A DNA stretch of 64,000 nt from Streptomyces plumbidurans (lineage in GTDB: Bacteria > Actinomycetota > Actinomycetes > Streptomycetales > Streptomycetaceae), in NCBI RefSeq assembly GCF_019857225.1, contig NZ_JAFJSY010000011.1, positions 62,001 to 126,000 of the forward strand. Direction: 5' to 3'. Below the pieces are notes generated by a model, which ran no database searches, was not told the DNA's origin, and was given only the letters and a program-made list of their open reading frames with translations. This document shows positions 34,400 to 43,880 of the stretch, in pieces. Both the position numbers and the translations under genes were made by a program. Position 1 is the stretch's first letter. Each line of letters begins with the position of its first letter.

Positions 34400-35020
34400 A
34401 TGACAGACGCCCCCCGCCGCCGCCTCGTCCTCGCCTCCCAGTCCCCCGCCAGGCTGAACCTCCTGCGCCAGGCCGGTCTCGCGCCGGAGGCCATCGTCAG
34501 CGGCGTGGACGAGGACGCCGTCACCGCTCCCACCCCGGCCGAACTCGCCCTCGCGCTCGCCGAGGCCAAGGCCTCCGTGGTGGCCGCCAGGCCGGACGTA
34601 CAGGGCGCGCTGGTGATCGGCTGCGACTCGGTCCTCGACCTGGACGGCGTCGCGCTGGGCAAGCCCGCCGACGCCGAGGAGGCGACGGCACGGTGGAAGT
34701 CGATGCGCGGGCGCGCGGGCACCCTGCAGACCGGCCACTGCGTCTACGACACCGTCAGCGGCCGCTACACCTCCGCCACCGCCTCCACCGTCGTCCGCTT
34801 CGGCGAGCCCAGCGACGAGGAGGTCGCCGCCTACGTCGCCTCGGGCGAACCCCTCTACGTCGCGGGGGCGTTCACGCTCGACGGCCGCAGCGCGCCGTTC
34901 ATCGACGGCATCGACGGCGACCACGGCAACGTGATCGGCATCAGCCTGCCCCTCGTCCGCAGGCTGCTCGCCCAACTGGGCGTCGGCATCACGGAGTTGT
35001 GGGCGCCGGCGGAGAAGTGA
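34400..35020 (+). CDS. maf: Maf-family nucleoside triphosphate pyrophosphatase
   Basis: A 206-residue house-cleaning enzyme that hydrolyses non-canonical nucleotides such as dTTP/UTP analogues. Family motifs are the opening [29 protein letters not shown] with catalytic Asp, and the late [17 protein letters not shown]. Maf genes lie beside acyl-CoA carboxylase genes in Streptomyces and mycobacteria. Its last 32 bp overlap the opposite-strand membrane gene. Confidence 0.92.
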   Translation: MTDAPRRRLVLASQSPARLNLLRQAGLAPEAIVSGVDEDAVTAPTPAELALALAEAKASVVAARPDVQGALVIGCDSVLDLDGVALGKPADAEEATARWKSMRGRAGTLQTGHCVYDTVSGRYTSATASTVVRFGEPSDEEVAAYVASGEPLYVAGAFTLDGRSAPFIDGIDGDHGNVIGISLPLVRRLLAQLGVGITELWAPAEK

Positions 35021-35519
35021 GGGGGGAGCCCTCGCCGCCCCTGCCGCCGTCCTTGCTGCCACCGTTCCCGCCGTTCGCGGGGCCGTCGGGGCCGGGTGCG
35101 GCGGGCGGGGCCGCGTCGGCGGGCTGCGCGGGCCTGTCGTAGGTCATCAGGAGCAGCACGATGAGCCCCAGCACCACCACCATGAGCAGGAACGCGCCCC
35201 AGCCCACCAGGCCCCAGGAGAACGCCCCCAGCAGCGCGTGCACCACGGCCGCGCTGATCAGCAGGATGCGCCCGAAGCCGGCCGGCGGACGGTCGCGCAG
35301 CGCCACGAGCAGCGCGACCACGCCGCATAGGGCAAAGTAGAGCCCGAAGACGATCCCGGCGATCTTCGAGGAGTTCGCCATCATGTCGGAGTCGAGTCCG
35401 GCAAGAGACATGTCCTGGCGGTCGACCACGATCCCCAGGAACCAGTTCAGCGCGGCCACTCCGAGCGCTTCCACGAAGAGCACGATCGCCACGACCCACG
35501 CCACCGGCCTGCGTATCAC
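34989..35519 (-). CDS. Four-helix membrane protein of unknown function
   Basis: A 176-residue protein with four hydrophobic segments (about 8-29, 50-72, 85-105, 108-127). The C-terminal cytoplasmic tail is Gly/Pro/Ala-rich and low in complexity (135-176); its coding end runs antisense into maf for 32 bp. The GTG start lies at 35519. It is a common Streptomyces hypothetical next to accA2 and shares a 384-bp divergent gap with it. Confidence 0.8.
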   Translation of the reverse strand: MIRRPVAWVVAIVLFVEALGVAALNWFLGIVVDRQDMSLAGLDSDMMANSSKIAGIVFGLYFALCGVVALLVALRDRPPAGFGRILLISAAVVHALLGAFSWGLVGWGAFLLMVVVLGLIVLLLMTYDRPAQPADAAPPAAPGPDGPANGGNGGSKDGGRGGEGSPLTSPPAPTTP

Positions 35520-35903
35520 CGGCCCCCACCCACTTTCGACTGCCGCCCGAGTGGGGCGAACAAGGCTGCTGTTACCTCAAGTACGTTCGCTGCATCGCGA
35601 ACGCTACTAACGGGTAAACGGCGGGACAAGGGTTCTACGGCGGGCAAAGATTCGTTGGGCCATTCGTAGGGACTCCACAAAGAAACCGAGTGGCCCGCAG
35701 CACGCTCTCACAGAGACCTTGACCACACGGGCGAGCTAGGGTTTCCGGGAGGAGTCCTGCGTGCCGCGGCGCGACAAGGGCTTTCGCGGGTCGAGCGAGC
35801 CTCGTATCACGCTCCGTGTGGGCAAGCTCACCATTGGGGACGGGTCGTAGTGCCGTGTAGCCAGTCCCTAAACTCGGCTTGTTTCAAGGAGGGAGCCTCA
35901 ATC
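35520..35903. promoter_or_regulatory. 384-bp divergent intergenic region upstream of accA2
   Basis: No gene is seen. A 7-bp inverted repeat CGTTCGC-N6-GCGAACG is at 35584-35603, near the membrane-protein start. A -10-like TAAACT is at 35869-35874 and AAGGAGGG at 35886-35893, just before the accA2 GTG. The long leader suggests regulated transcription of accA2. No riboswitch was recognised. Confidence 0.5.
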
Positions 35904-37676
35904 GTGCGCAAGGTGCTCATCGCCAACCGTGGCGAAATCGCTGTCCGCGTTGCCCGGGCCTGCCGGGATGCCGGAATCGCGAGCGTGGCCGTCTACGCGG
36001 ATCCGGACCGCGACGCTCTGCACGTCCGGACCGCGGACGAGGCGTTCGCCCTGGGCGGTGACACCCCGGCCACCAGTTACCTGGACATCGGCAAGGTTTT
36101 GGGTGCCGCCCGTGAGGCGGGGGCGGATGCGATCCACCCGGGCTATGGCTTCCTGTCGGAGAACGCCGAGTTCGCCCAGGCCGTCCTGGACGCGGGGCTG
36201 ATCTGGATCGGCCCGCCGCCGCAGGCCATCCGCGATCTGGGGGACAAGGTCGCCGCCCGGCACATCGCGCAGCGTGCGGGGGCCCCGCTGGTGGCCGGCA
36301 CCCCCGACCCGGTCTCCGGCGCCGACGAGGTCGTCGCCTTCGCCCGCGAGCACGGCCTGCCGATCGCCATCAAGGCGGCCTTCGGCGGCGGCGGGCGCGG
36401 CCTGAAGGTGGCCCGCACCCTGGAGGAGGTGCCGGAGCTGTATGAGTCGGCGGTGCGTGAGGCGGTGGCCGCCTTCGGCCGCGGCGAGTGCTTCGTGGAG
36501 CGCTACCTCGACAAGCCCCGCCACGTGGAGACTCAGTGCCTGGCCGACACCCACGGCAACGTGGTCGTGGTCTCCACCCGTGACTGCTCGCTGCAGCGCC
36601 GCCACCAGAAACTGGTCGAGGAGGCCCCCGCCCCGTTCCTGTCCGAGGCGCAGGTCGCCGAGCTGTACGCCTCCTCCAAGGCCATCTTGAAGGAGGCCGG
36701 CTATGTCGGCGCCGGCACGGTGGAGTTCCTGGTCGGCGCGGACGGCACGATCTCCTTCCTTGAGGTCAACACCCGTCTGCAGGTGGAGCACCCGGTCACC
36801 GAGGAGGTCGCCGGCCTCGACCTGGTGCGGGAGATGTTCCGCATCGCCGACGGCGAGGAACTCGGCTACGGCGATCCCGAACTGCGCGGGCATTCCTTCG
36901 AGTTCCGCATCAACGGCGAGGACCCCGGCCGGGGCTTTTTGCCCGCCCCGGGCACGGTCACCGCGTTCGCCCCGCCGTCGGGTCCGGGCGTGCGCCTGGA
37001 CGCGGGCGTGGAGTCCGGCAGTGTGATCGGCCCGGCCTGGGACTCGCTGCTGGCCAAGCTGATCGTCACCGGCGCCACCCGCGAGCAGGCTTTGCAGCGG
37101 GCCGCCCGCGCCCTGGCCGAGTTCCAGGTGGAGGGCATGGCCACGGCCATCCCGTTCCACCGCGCGGTGGTCACCGACCCGGCGTTCGCCCCCGAACTGA
37201 CCGGCAGCAGCGAGCCGTTCACGGTCCACACCCGGTGGATCGAGACCGAGTTCGTCAACGACATCAAGCCCTTCACCGCCCCCGCGGATGCGGAGTCGGA
37301 CGAGGAGCCGGGCCGGGAGACGGTCGTCGTCGAGGTCGGCGGCAAGCGCCTGGAGGTCTCCCTGCCGTCCTCGCTGGGCATGTCGCTGGCCCGCACCGGG
37401 CTCGCGGCCGGGGCGCGTCCCAAGCGGCGGGCGGCCAGGAAGTCCGGCCCGGTCGCCTCCGGCGACACCCTGGCGTCCCCGATGCAGGGCACCATCGTCA
37501 AGGTCGCCGTCGAGGAGGGCCAGGAGGTCAAGGAGGGCGACCTGATCGTCGTCCTGGAGGCCATGAAGATGGAACAGCCGCTGAACGCGCACAAGTCCGG
37601 CACCATCAAGGGCCTGTCCGCCGAGATCGGCGCCTCCCTCACCTCCGGCGCCGCCATCTGCGAGATCAAGGACTGA
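35904..37676 (+). CDS. accA2: Acyl-CoA carboxylase alpha subunit (biotin carboxylase + BCCP)
   Basis: A 590-residue protein. The biotin carboxylase domain (1-450) contains [20 protein letters not shown], the ATP-grasp Gly-rich loop [13 protein letters not shown] near 165 and [15 protein letters not shown] near 290. A biotinyl domain at the C-terminus has the biotin Lys in EAMKMEQP near 555. It carboxylates biotin for several beta subunits, including PccB. The GTG at 35904 with AAGGAGGG upstream is preferred over the longer frame from 35850. Near identity with remembered S. coelicolor AccA2 supports the symbol. Confidence 0.96.
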   Translation: MRKVLIANRGEIAVRVARACRDAGIASVAVYADPDRDALHVRTADEAFALGGDTPATSYLDIGKVLGAAREAGADAIHPGYGFLSENAEFAQAVLDAGLIWIGPPPQAIRDLGDKVAARHIAQRAGAPLVAGTPDPVSGADEVVAFAREHGLPIAIKAAFGGGGRGLKVARTLEEVPELYESAVREAVAAFGRGECFVERYLDKPRHVETQCLADTHGNVVVVSTRDCSLQRRHQKLVEEAPAPFLSEAQVAELYASSKAILKEAGYVGAGTVEFLVGADGTISFLEVNTRLQVEHPVTEEVAGLDLVREMFRIADGEELGYGDPELRGHSFEFRINGEDPGRGFLPAPGTVTAFAPPSGPGVRLDAGVESGSVIGPAWDSLLAKLIVTGATREQALQRAARALAEFQVEGMATAIPFHRAVVTDPAFAPELTGSSEPFTVHTRWIETEFVNDIKPFTAPADAESDEEPGRETVVVEVGGKRLEVSLPSSLGMSLARTGLAAGARPKRRAARKSGPVASGDTLASPMQGTIVKVAVEEGQEVKEGDLIVVLEAMKMEQPLNAHKSGTIKGLSAEIGASLTSGAAICEIKD

Positions 37677-37690
37677 CATACGGAAGTTCA

Positions 37691-37735
37691 CGAGGCGCCC
37701 GGCGGTCTGGAGCAGTCAGACCGCCGGGCGCCTCG
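37691..37735 (+). terminator. Rho-independent terminator of accA2
   Basis: A 19-bp perfect GC-rich stem (37691-37709 with 37717-37735) and 7-nt loop, followed by TTGTTTCCCC. It starts 14 bp after the accA2 stop. Confidence 0.88.
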
Positions 37736-37892
37736 TTGTTTCCCCCGTGCCCCCGTTCCCCCGAGGCGTTGGTCGCGAAGCACCTGGGATCAGTGAAGCG
37801 GCGACGTGCGGAGGACCACCATCCGTCAATTCTGACGGGTCGCGACCTATCGCATCCGGACGGGCGTCGTACGCGTTCCGGGACGTGCGTCC

Positions 37893-38882
37893 TCAGTCGC
37901 CGATCAGCCCGAGATCCCGTCCCCTGCGCAGCAGCGCCGCCGTGTGTCCCGCCTCCAACTTGCGGTGCAGGGCGGCGATGTAGCCGCGCACGGTCGCCGT
38001 GGACAGGCCCATCCGCCGGGCCGCCTCGGTCGCCGTACGGCCCTCGTCGAGGTGGAGGAGCGTGCGGTACTCCTGCTCGGTGACCCCGAACCGGCGCGCG
38101 ATCGCACGCCCCCGCGCGAGGTCGCGCAACAGAAGCAGAGCGGTGTGCCCGGGGCCCGCCGGGGGCACGTACCGCACCTCGATGTCCCGCACGGTGAACG
38201 ACTCGGGCCGGCCGAGCCGCGGATCGCCCCGTACGACGGCGAGCAGTCCGGCGGCGACCGCGTTGAGCGCCTGCGGACGGCCGCGCTCATCGAGGGCGGC
38301 GACTCCGCGCTCCTGGTTTCCGGCCAGCTGCAGGGCCACGGCGGCGAGCGCGCGCAGCTGCTCGCGCTCGCGCACCGCCCGCTGGGCGACCTGGAGTTGG
38401 AGCTGCGCGAAGCCGAAGAGGTCACGGTCGCGTTCGGTGAAGTCCTCGCCCGAGCGGACCAGTGTGTACCCCGCGACCTCGACCGTGTCGGAGCCGCCCG
38501 AGGCCACCAGGTGCCGGCGCAGGCCGAAGGGACGGAAGTCCAGGTTGTAGCAGTGGGTGCGCTGCCACTGGAGGTCCCCGGCGACATCGCTCACCCGCCA
38601 GGCCTCCAGGGTCGGCGTCTGCATCATGACCTCGGTCAGCGGGTGGTCGATGGGGTGGTCGTAGATGACCATCGGGTCCTGGTGGAAGGCGTCCCCGGGC
38701 AGCGCGAGGGCGGTCAGGCCCATCCCGTCGACCGAGAGCCGGTAGCACTGGGCCGCGTCGGCGCCGATCAGTCCCAGCAGTTCGGGCAGGGCCCGTTCCT
38801 GCAACTCCTCGACGGAGTCGGACTCCTCGAGTTCCTCCACGAGCGTCAGCACCCGACGCGCGTCCGCACCACTGATGTCCAT
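37893..38882 (-). CDS. LuxR-type transcriptional regulator with GAF-like N-terminus
   Basis: A 329-residue regulator. The N-terminal 170 residues resemble a GAF-type sensor (LLGLIGADAAQCYRLSVDGMGLTALALPG). A helical linker leads to a LuxR helix-turn-helix at about 265-325 (FGVTEQEYRTLLHLDEGRTATEAARRMGLSTATVRGYIAALHRKL). There is no receiver domain. The ATG at 38882 has GGGGGAA 6 nt upstream. It is divergent from a TetR gene and next to a DeoR gene. Confidence 0.82.
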   Translation of the reverse strand: MDISGADARRVLTLVEELEESDSVEELQERALPELLGLIGADAAQCYRLSVDGMGLTALALPGDAFHQDPMVIYDHPIDHPLTEVMMQTPTLEAWRVSDVAGDLQWQRTHCYNLDFRPFGLRRHLVASGGSDTVEVAGYTLVRSGEDFTERDRDLFGFAQLQLQVAQRAVREREQLRALAAVALQLAGNQERGVAALDERGRPQALNAVAAGLLAVVRGDPRLGRPESFTVRDIEVRYVPPAGPGHTALLLLRDLARGRAIARRFGVTEQEYRTLLHLDEGRTATEAARRMGLSTATVRGYIAALHRKLEAGHTAALLRRGRDLGLIGD

Positions 38883-39015
38883 CCCGTTTCCCCCGGCGCT
38901 GCTCTCGCCTGAGACGACGTTACGGCCCGTACGGGCTCGGGGAAGCCCGCTCGCGCATCCTCGATGGCATCCTGGAGGCACAAGGGGGCGCGCACGAGGG
39001 CAGGTGGGAGGCGTG

Positions 39016-39636
39016 GTGGACACGACGTCGACGAAGGCGGCAGCACAGGGCGGGACGGCCGTGACGCCCGTGCCACCGCGACCCATGCGTGCCGACGCCC
39101 GCCGCAACTACGAGCGGCTGCTCGCCGAGGCCCGGTCCGCCTTCGCCGCCCATGGCACGGACGCGTCCCTGGAGGACGTGGCCCGTCGCGCGGGCGTGGG
39201 CATCGGCACCCTCTACCGCCATTTCCCCAACCGGCACGCCCTGTTGAGCGCCGTCTTCGAGGACGCGGTGGGCGACCTGCTCACCCGCTCCCGCGAACTG
39301 CTCGACGCCCCGGAGCCCTGCACGGCCCTGGTGACCTGGCTCCGCGAGACGGTCACGCACGCGAGCGAGTACCGCGGCCTCTCCCGCGCCCTCATGTCGG
39401 TCTCCTCCGACACGACCTCGGCCCTGTCCCGCTGCAGCGCCCCCATCCGCGAGGCCGGCAACGCCCTCCTGGCCCGAGCCCAACAAGCAGGCAAGATCCG
39501 CGAGGACGTGGCCATCCAGGACCTCCTCCAACTCACCCACGCCATCGCCCTGGCAGCAGAGGAATCCCCAACAGACCCCCACCTAGCAGACCGCCTCCTG
39601 AACCTGACAGTGAAAGGCCTGGCTGCAACCCCCTAA
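39016..39636 (+). CDS. TetR-family transcriptional regulator
   Basis: A 206-residue repressor. The N-terminal helix-turn-helix (about 32-75) reads SAFAAHGTDASLEDVARRAGVGIGTLYRHFPNRHALLSAVF; the C-terminal helical domain binds an unknown ligand. GGGAG precedes two consecutive GTG codons at 39013 and 39016; the second gives better spacing. It is divergent from the LuxR gene with 133 bp between, so self-regulation or control of the neighbour is likely. Confidence 0.9.
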   Translation: MDTTSTKAAAQGGTAVTPVPPRPMRADARRNYERLLAEARSAFAAHGTDASLEDVARRAGVGIGTLYRHFPNRHALLSAVFEDAVGDLLTRSRELLDAPEPCTALVTWLRETVTHASEYRGLSRALMSVSSDTTSALSRCSAPIREAGNALLARAQQAGKIREDVAIQDLLQLTHAIALAAEESPTDPHLADRLLNLTVKGLAATP

Positions 39637-39700
39637 GGGGCGCGGGGAACTGCGCGAGCAACCCACACAGACCGATAGCCGCGCACCCACAACGACCCCT
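39637..39700. repeat. Streptomyces-type interspersed hairpin repeat, copy B
   Basis: GGGGCGCGGGGAACTGCGCG directly after the TetR stop matches the copy at about 34133 in the GGGGCGCGGGGAAC core. It lies between convergent genes, so it may also act as a terminator. Confidence 0.6.
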
Positions 39701-39725
39701 ACGGCGAGGTGGCGAAACGGCGCAG

Positions 39726-40682
39726 CTAACGTCGCCGCATATCTGCAACGCGCCCGCCGCGCTCAGCCCCCGCCGAAGCCTCACCAAGAACCGCGGTCCG
39801 AAGACCAGCCGCCCCCCGCCGAGGCCCCGGCAGAGCAACATCACGGCGCCCCTGTCGCGGGGGGACAGAATCACCACCCGCCCCACCCGAACCCCCGGAG
39901 GACCCCCCCGCGACCGCGATCTGCACCCCCTGATCCGCAAGCGCCTGCAACTCGGTGGAGGCCCGGTCGTCATGCGCCGGAGGCTCATCCGTCACCAGAC
40001 GCGTGATCACATCCGTGGGCACGGTCTGGAACATCGTGTCCGTCCCGAGCTTGGTGTGGTCGGCGAGGACGACGACCTCGGCGGCCGCCTGCACCAACGC
40101 CCGGTCCACGGACGCGGACAGCATGTTGGACGTGGACAGCCCGCGCTCGGCGGTCAACCCGCTCCCGGACAGGAAGGCCCTGGAGACCCGCAGCCCCTGC
40201 AGGGACTGCTCGGCACCGCTGCCCACGAGGGCGTAGTTGGAGCCGCGCAGCGTGCCGCCGGTCATCACGACCTCCACGCGGTTGGCATGTGCCAACGCCT
40301 GGGCGACGAGCAGGGAGTTGGTGACGACGGTCAGTCCGGGCACTCGGGCGAGCCGGCGGGCCAGCTCCTGTGTCGTGGTGCCCGCCCCGACGACGATGGC
40401 CTCGCCCTCTTCGACGAAGCCCGCGGCGAGGTCGGCGATGGCCGTCTTCTCGGCGGTCGCGAGATGTGATTTCTGCGGAAAGCCGGACTCCCGCGTGAAT
40501 CCGCCCGGCAGTACCGCACCGCCGTGCCGGCGGTCGAGGAGTCCTTCTGCCTCCAGTGCGCGCACGTCCCGCCGTACGGTCACTTCGGAGGTCTGGACGA
40601 CGCGGGCGAGCTCACGGAGCGATACTGCCCCGTTCGCTCGCACCATTTCGAGGATCAATTGGCGACGTTCTGCAGCGAACAC
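39726..40682 (-). CDS. DeoR-family transcriptional regulator
   Basis: A 318-residue repressor. The N-terminal helix-turn-helix (residues 5-57) reads MVRANGAVSLRELARVVQTSEVTVRRDVRALEAEGLLDRRHGGAV. A DeoR sensor domain follows (about 80-235) with VGAGTTTQELARRL and ADHTKLG, of the type that binds sugar phosphates. An Arg/Gly-rich tail of about 55 residues is unusual in length. It lies close to the purine nucleoside phosphorylase, phosphomutase and deoC genes, and is a candidate repressor of them, as DeoR proteins often respond to (deoxy)ribose phosphates. Confidence 0.9.
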   Translation of the reverse strand: MFAAERRQLILEMVRANGAVSLRELARVVQTSEVTVRRDVRALEAEGLLDRRHGGAVLPGGFTRESGFPQKSHLATAEKTAIADLAAGFVEEGEAIVVGAGTTTQELARRLARVPGLTVVTNSLLVAQALAHANRVEVVMTGGTLRGSNYALVGSGAEQSLQGLRVSRAFLSGSGLTAERGLSTSNMLSASVDRALVQAAAEVVVLADHTKLGTDTMFQTVPTDVITRLVTDEPPAHDDRASTELQALADQGVQIAVAGGSSGGSGGAGGDSVPPRQGRRDVALPGPRRGAAGLRTAVLGEASAGAERGGRVADMRRR

Positions 40683-40857
40683 GAAACTGACAGTAACCCC
40701 AACGACCGTCTGCTTTCAGCAGTTTGCGCCGAATAACAGAAGTTGTTCGCACAGGAGGGCGAGAAGTGGTATAGAGCCTACTCGCCCCGCCTATGCCGCA
40801 CGCATGCTCGACAACTCCCCGTGACCAGCGAGGAGTTGGTTTCGGCCGGGTCGGAGC

Positions 40858-42306
40858 CTAGAGACCCGCGCCGGTCTTGCGGTTGTGGAGCTGGCGCGCG
40901 ACCTCCGCGATCGACCCCGAAAGAGAGGGGTACACGGTGAAGGCGTTCGCGATCTGTTCGACCGTCAGATTGTTGTCGACGGCGATCGAGATCGGATGGA
41001 TCAGTTCGGAGGCGCGCGGCGCCACGACGACACCCCCGACGACGATGCCCGTGCCCGGCCGGCAGAACAGCTTCACGAAGCCGTCGCGGATGCCCTGCAT
41101 CTTCGCGCGCGGGTTGCGCAGCAGCGGCAGCTTCACCACGCGGGCGTCGATCTTGCCGCCGTCCACATCGGCCTGGGAGTAGCCGACGGTGGCGATCTCC
41201 GGGTCGGTGAAGACGTTGGAGGAGACCGTCTTGAGGTCCAGGGGGGCCACCGCGTCGCCGAGGAAGTGGTACATGGCGATACGTCCCTGCATGGCGGCGA
41301 CGGACGCGAGCGCGAAGACGCCGGTCACGTCACCGGCGGCGTAGACACCGGGAGCCGTGGTCCTGGACACCTTGTCGGTCCAGATGTGCCCGGACTCGCG
41401 GACCCGGACGCCCGCCTCCTCCAGGCCCATGCCCTGGCTGTTCGGGATGGCGCCGACGGCCATGAGGCAGTGCGAGCCGGTGATCACGCGGCCGTCGGAG
41501 AGGGTGACCTCGACCCGGTCGCCGACCCGCTTGGCGGCGGCGGCGCGGGAGCGGGCCATGACGTTCATGCCGCGGCGGCGGAAGACGTCCTCCAGGACGG
41601 CGGCGGCGTCCGGGTCCTCGCCGGGCAGCACACGGTCGCGGGACGACACGAGGGTGACCTTCGAGCCCAGCGCCTGGTAGGCGCCGGCGAACTCGGCGCC
41701 GGTGACACCCGACCCGACCACGATGAGCTCCTCGGGCAGCTCGTCCAGGTCGTACACCTGGGTCCAGTTCAGGATGCGCTCGCCGTCGGGCAGGGCGTCG
41801 GGCACCTCGCGCGGGTGGCCGCCGGTGGCGATCAGGACGGCGTCGGCGGTGAGGGTCTCCTCGGTGCCGTCGGCCGCGGCGACGACGACCTTGCGGGAGC
41901 CGTCGAGGGCCTGCATGCCCTCAAGGCGGCCGCGGCCGCGCATGACCCGGGCGCCCGCGCGTGTGACCGAGGCGGTGATGTCGTGCGACTGGGCGAGGGC
42001 GAGCCGCTTCACGCGGCGGTTGACCTTGCCGAGGTCCACGCCGACGACCCGAGCGGCCTGCTCCAGCGGCGGGGTGTCGTCGGCCACGATGATGCCGAGC
42101 TCTTCGTAGGAGGAGTCGAAGGTGGTCATCACCTCCGCCGTGGCGATGAGAGTCTTCGACGGTACGCAGTCGGTCAGCACCGACGCCCCGCCCAGACCGT
42201 CGCAGTCGACGACGGTCACCTCCGCGCCGAGCTGGGCGGCCACCAGGGCCGCCTCGTATCCGCCGGGTCCGCCACCGATGATCACGATCCGAGTCACGTA
42301 CCCCAT
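40858..42306 (-). CDS. LpdA-like NAD(P)H quinone reductase / flavoprotein disulfide reductase family
   Basis: A 482-residue FAD protein of the lipoamide dehydrogenase family. FAD-binding GGGPGGYEAALVAAQLGAEVTVVD is at the N-terminus, the NAD(P) site is near 180 (VVGSGVTGAEFA) and the second FAD block is VYAAGDVTG. The usual redox pair CxxxxC is reduced to one Cys (GGASVLTDCVPSK), so disulfide exchange is unlikely. This matches mycobacterial LpdA (Rv3303c), which acts as a quinone reductase. It lies upstream of deoR on the same strand. Confidence 0.88.
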   Translation of the reverse strand: MGYVTRIVIIGGGPGGYEAALVAAQLGAEVTVVDCDGLGGASVLTDCVPSKTLIATAEVMTTFDSSYEELGIIVADDTPPLEQAARVVGVDLGKVNRRVKRLALAQSHDITASVTRAGARVMRGRGRLEGMQALDGSRKVVVAAADGTEETLTADAVLIATGGHPREVPDALPDGERILNWTQVYDLDELPEELIVVGSGVTGAEFAGAYQALGSKVTLVSSRDRVLPGEDPDAAAVLEDVFRRRGMNVMARSRAAAAKRVGDRVEVTLSDGRVITGSHCLMAVGAIPNSQGMGLEEAGVRVRESGHIWTDKVSRTTAPGVYAAGDVTGVFALASVAAMQGRIAMYHFLGDAVAPLDLKTVSSNVFTDPEIATVGYSQADVDGGKIDARVVKLPLLRNPRAKMQGIRDGFVKLFCRPGTGIVVGGVVVAPRASELIHPISIAVDNNLTVEQIANAFTVYPSLSGSIAEVARQLHNRKTGAGL

Positions 42307-42412
42307 TGTCCCGCACTCCTCAAGGTGCTACTGCCCGGGGGCGAGGCAATGGGTTCGCAAGGGGCTCCTGATACGGGCGGGGCATGCGGTCCGGCTGCCG
42401 TACCCTCGACAC

Positions 42413-42850
42413 ATGTCGCTCTACGCCGCGTACGCCGGCAACCTCGATGCGCGGCTGATGACCCGTCGCGCTCCCCACTCGCCCATGCGCGCCACCGGCT
42501 GGCTCAACGAGTGGCGGCTGACGTTCGGGGGCGAGCACATGGGCTGGGAGGGCGCGCTGGCGACGATCGTCGAGGACCCCCTCAGCCAGGTCTTCGTCGC
42601 GCTCTACGACATCGCCCCGTTGGACGAGGAGTCCATGGACCGCTGGGAGGGCGTGGGGCTCGGCATCTACCGCCGCATGAAGGTGCGGGTGCACACCCTG
42701 GAGGGTGAGGAGTCGGCCTGGACCTACGTTCTCGACGGCTACGAGGGCGGTCTGCCGGCGGCGCGGTACCTGGGCGAGATCGCGGACGCGGCGGAGTCCG
42801 CCGGGGCGCCACACGATTACGTGATGGAGCTGCGCAAGCGCCCCTGCTGA
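42413..42850 (+). CDS. Gamma-glutamylcyclotransferase-like (GGCT/AIG2) protein
   Basis: A 145-residue protein of the GGCT-like fold. The N-terminal YAAYAGNLDARLM is the substrate-binding YGSN-like loop, and the acidic residue in IAPLDEESMDRWEG corresponds to the catalytic Glu region. The family cyclises gamma-glutamyl compounds to 5-oxoproline, though many bacterial members are uncharacterised. It is divergent from the flavoprotein gene and lies 100 bp upstream of the nucleoside phosphorylase promoter. Confidence 0.8.
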   Translation: MSLYAAYAGNLDARLMTRRAPHSPMRATGWLNEWRLTFGGEHMGWEGALATIVEDPLSQVFVALYDIAPLDEESMDRWEGVGLGIYRRMKVRVHTLEGEESAWTYVLDGYEGGLPAARYLGEIADAAESAGAPHDYVMELRKRPC

Positions 42851-42915
42851 CCACAGCGGCCCGGGTTTCGTTGGAAACGACAAGACAACGATCGCCATCC
42901 CGTGTGCTCTGTCAT

Positions 42916-42945
42916 CTACGCGCGTAGGCCCAAACCGGCTACTCT
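42916..42945 (+). promoter_or_regulatory. Promoter/operator of purine nucleoside phosphorylase (CTACGCGCGTAG + TACTCT)
   Basis: The perfect 12-bp palindrome CTACGCGCGTAG at 42916-42927 overlaps the expected -35 region. TACTCT at 42940-42945 is a -10-like hexamer ending 7 nt before the GTG start, which implies a leaderless mRNA. The same palindrome occurs before deoC and add. Confidence 0.72.
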
Positions 42946-42952
42946 CGTGCGC

Positions 42953-43777
42953 GTGAACGCATCTCTTCTTCCGGACGACATCCAGGGCGACCCCCACGCC
43001 GCCGCCGACGCCGCCGCAGCGCGCCTGCGCGAACTGACCGGCGCCGAGACCCACGACGTCGCCCTCGTGATGGGCTCCGGCTGGGCTCCGGCCGTGGACG
43101 CCCTCGGCGCACCCGACGCCGAGTTCCAGGTCACCGAGCTGCCCGGATTCCCGCCCCCGGCGGTGGAGGGACACGGCGGCAAGATCCGCTCGTACCGCTC
43201 CGGCGACAAGCGGGCGCTGGTCTTCCTGGGCCGTACGCACTACTACGAGGGCCGCGGCGTCGCCGCCGTCGCGCACGGCGTCCGCACCGCCGTCGCCGCC
43301 GGCTGCAAGACGATCGTCCTCACCAACGGCTGCGGCGGTCTGCGCGAGGGCATGCGCCCCGGTCAGCCGGTGCTGATCAGTGACCACATCAACCTGACGG
43401 CGACCTCCCCGATCGTGGGCGCGAACTTCGTCGACCTCACCGATCTGTACTCGCCGCGCCTGCGCGCCCTGTGCAAGGAGATCGACCCCACCCTGGAGGA
43501 GGGCGTCTACGCCCAGTTCCCCGGCCCGCACTACGAGACCCCGGCCGAGATCCGGATGGCCCGGGTGATCGGCGCGGACCTGGTGGGCATGTCGACGGTC
43601 CTGGAGGCCATCGCGGCGCGCGAGGCGGGCGCGGAGGTGCTGGGTATCTCCCTGGTGACGAACCTCGCCGCGGGCATGACGGGCGAGCCGCTCAACCACG
43701 AGGAGGTCCTGCAGGCGGGCCGCGACTCGGCGACGCGGATGGGCTCGCTGCTGGCGCAGGTGCTCGGGCGGCTGTAG
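42953..43777 (+). CDS. Purine nucleoside phosphorylase (trimeric type)
   Basis: A 274-residue enzyme that phosphorolyses inosine and guanosine and their deoxy forms to base plus (deoxy)ribose-1-phosphate. Family motifs are VMGSGW phosphate loop (near 40), [12 protein letters not shown] (near 93), [15 protein letters not shown] with purine-contacting Glu (near 195), GMSTVLEAI (near 212) and LVTNLAAG. The trimeric type prefers 6-oxopurines. The GTG at 42953 has no ribosome site, which fits a leaderless transcript. The phosphomutase downstream would use its sugar product. Confidence 0.94.
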   Translation: MNASLLPDDIQGDPHAAADAAAARLRELTGAETHDVALVMGSGWAPAVDALGAPDAEFQVTELPGFPPPAVEGHGGKIRSYRSGDKRALVFLGRTHYYEGRGVAAVAHGVRTAVAAGCKTIVLTNGCGGLREGMRPGQPVLISDHINLTATSPIVGANFVDLTDLYSPRLRALCKEIDPTLEEGVYAQFPGPHYETPAEIRMARVIGADLVGMSTVLEAIAAREAGAEVLGISLVTNLAAGMTGEPLNHEEVLQAGRDSATRMGSLLAQVLGRL

Positions 43778-43880
43778 GTGTAGGCGCCGGCGCCGTTGCC
43801 GGGGGCTGCTCCCCGGGGCGTATCCACCGGACACCGCCTGCCCAACGGAAACTGCCCGACCATCGGGCACCGCCTGTCCA

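Noticed and set aside
40743..40940. 65-codon frame between the DeoR start and the flavoprotein stop
   Set aside because: It runs antisense into the flavoprotein gene, has no recognisable features, and the interval is better explained as the deoR promoter region.
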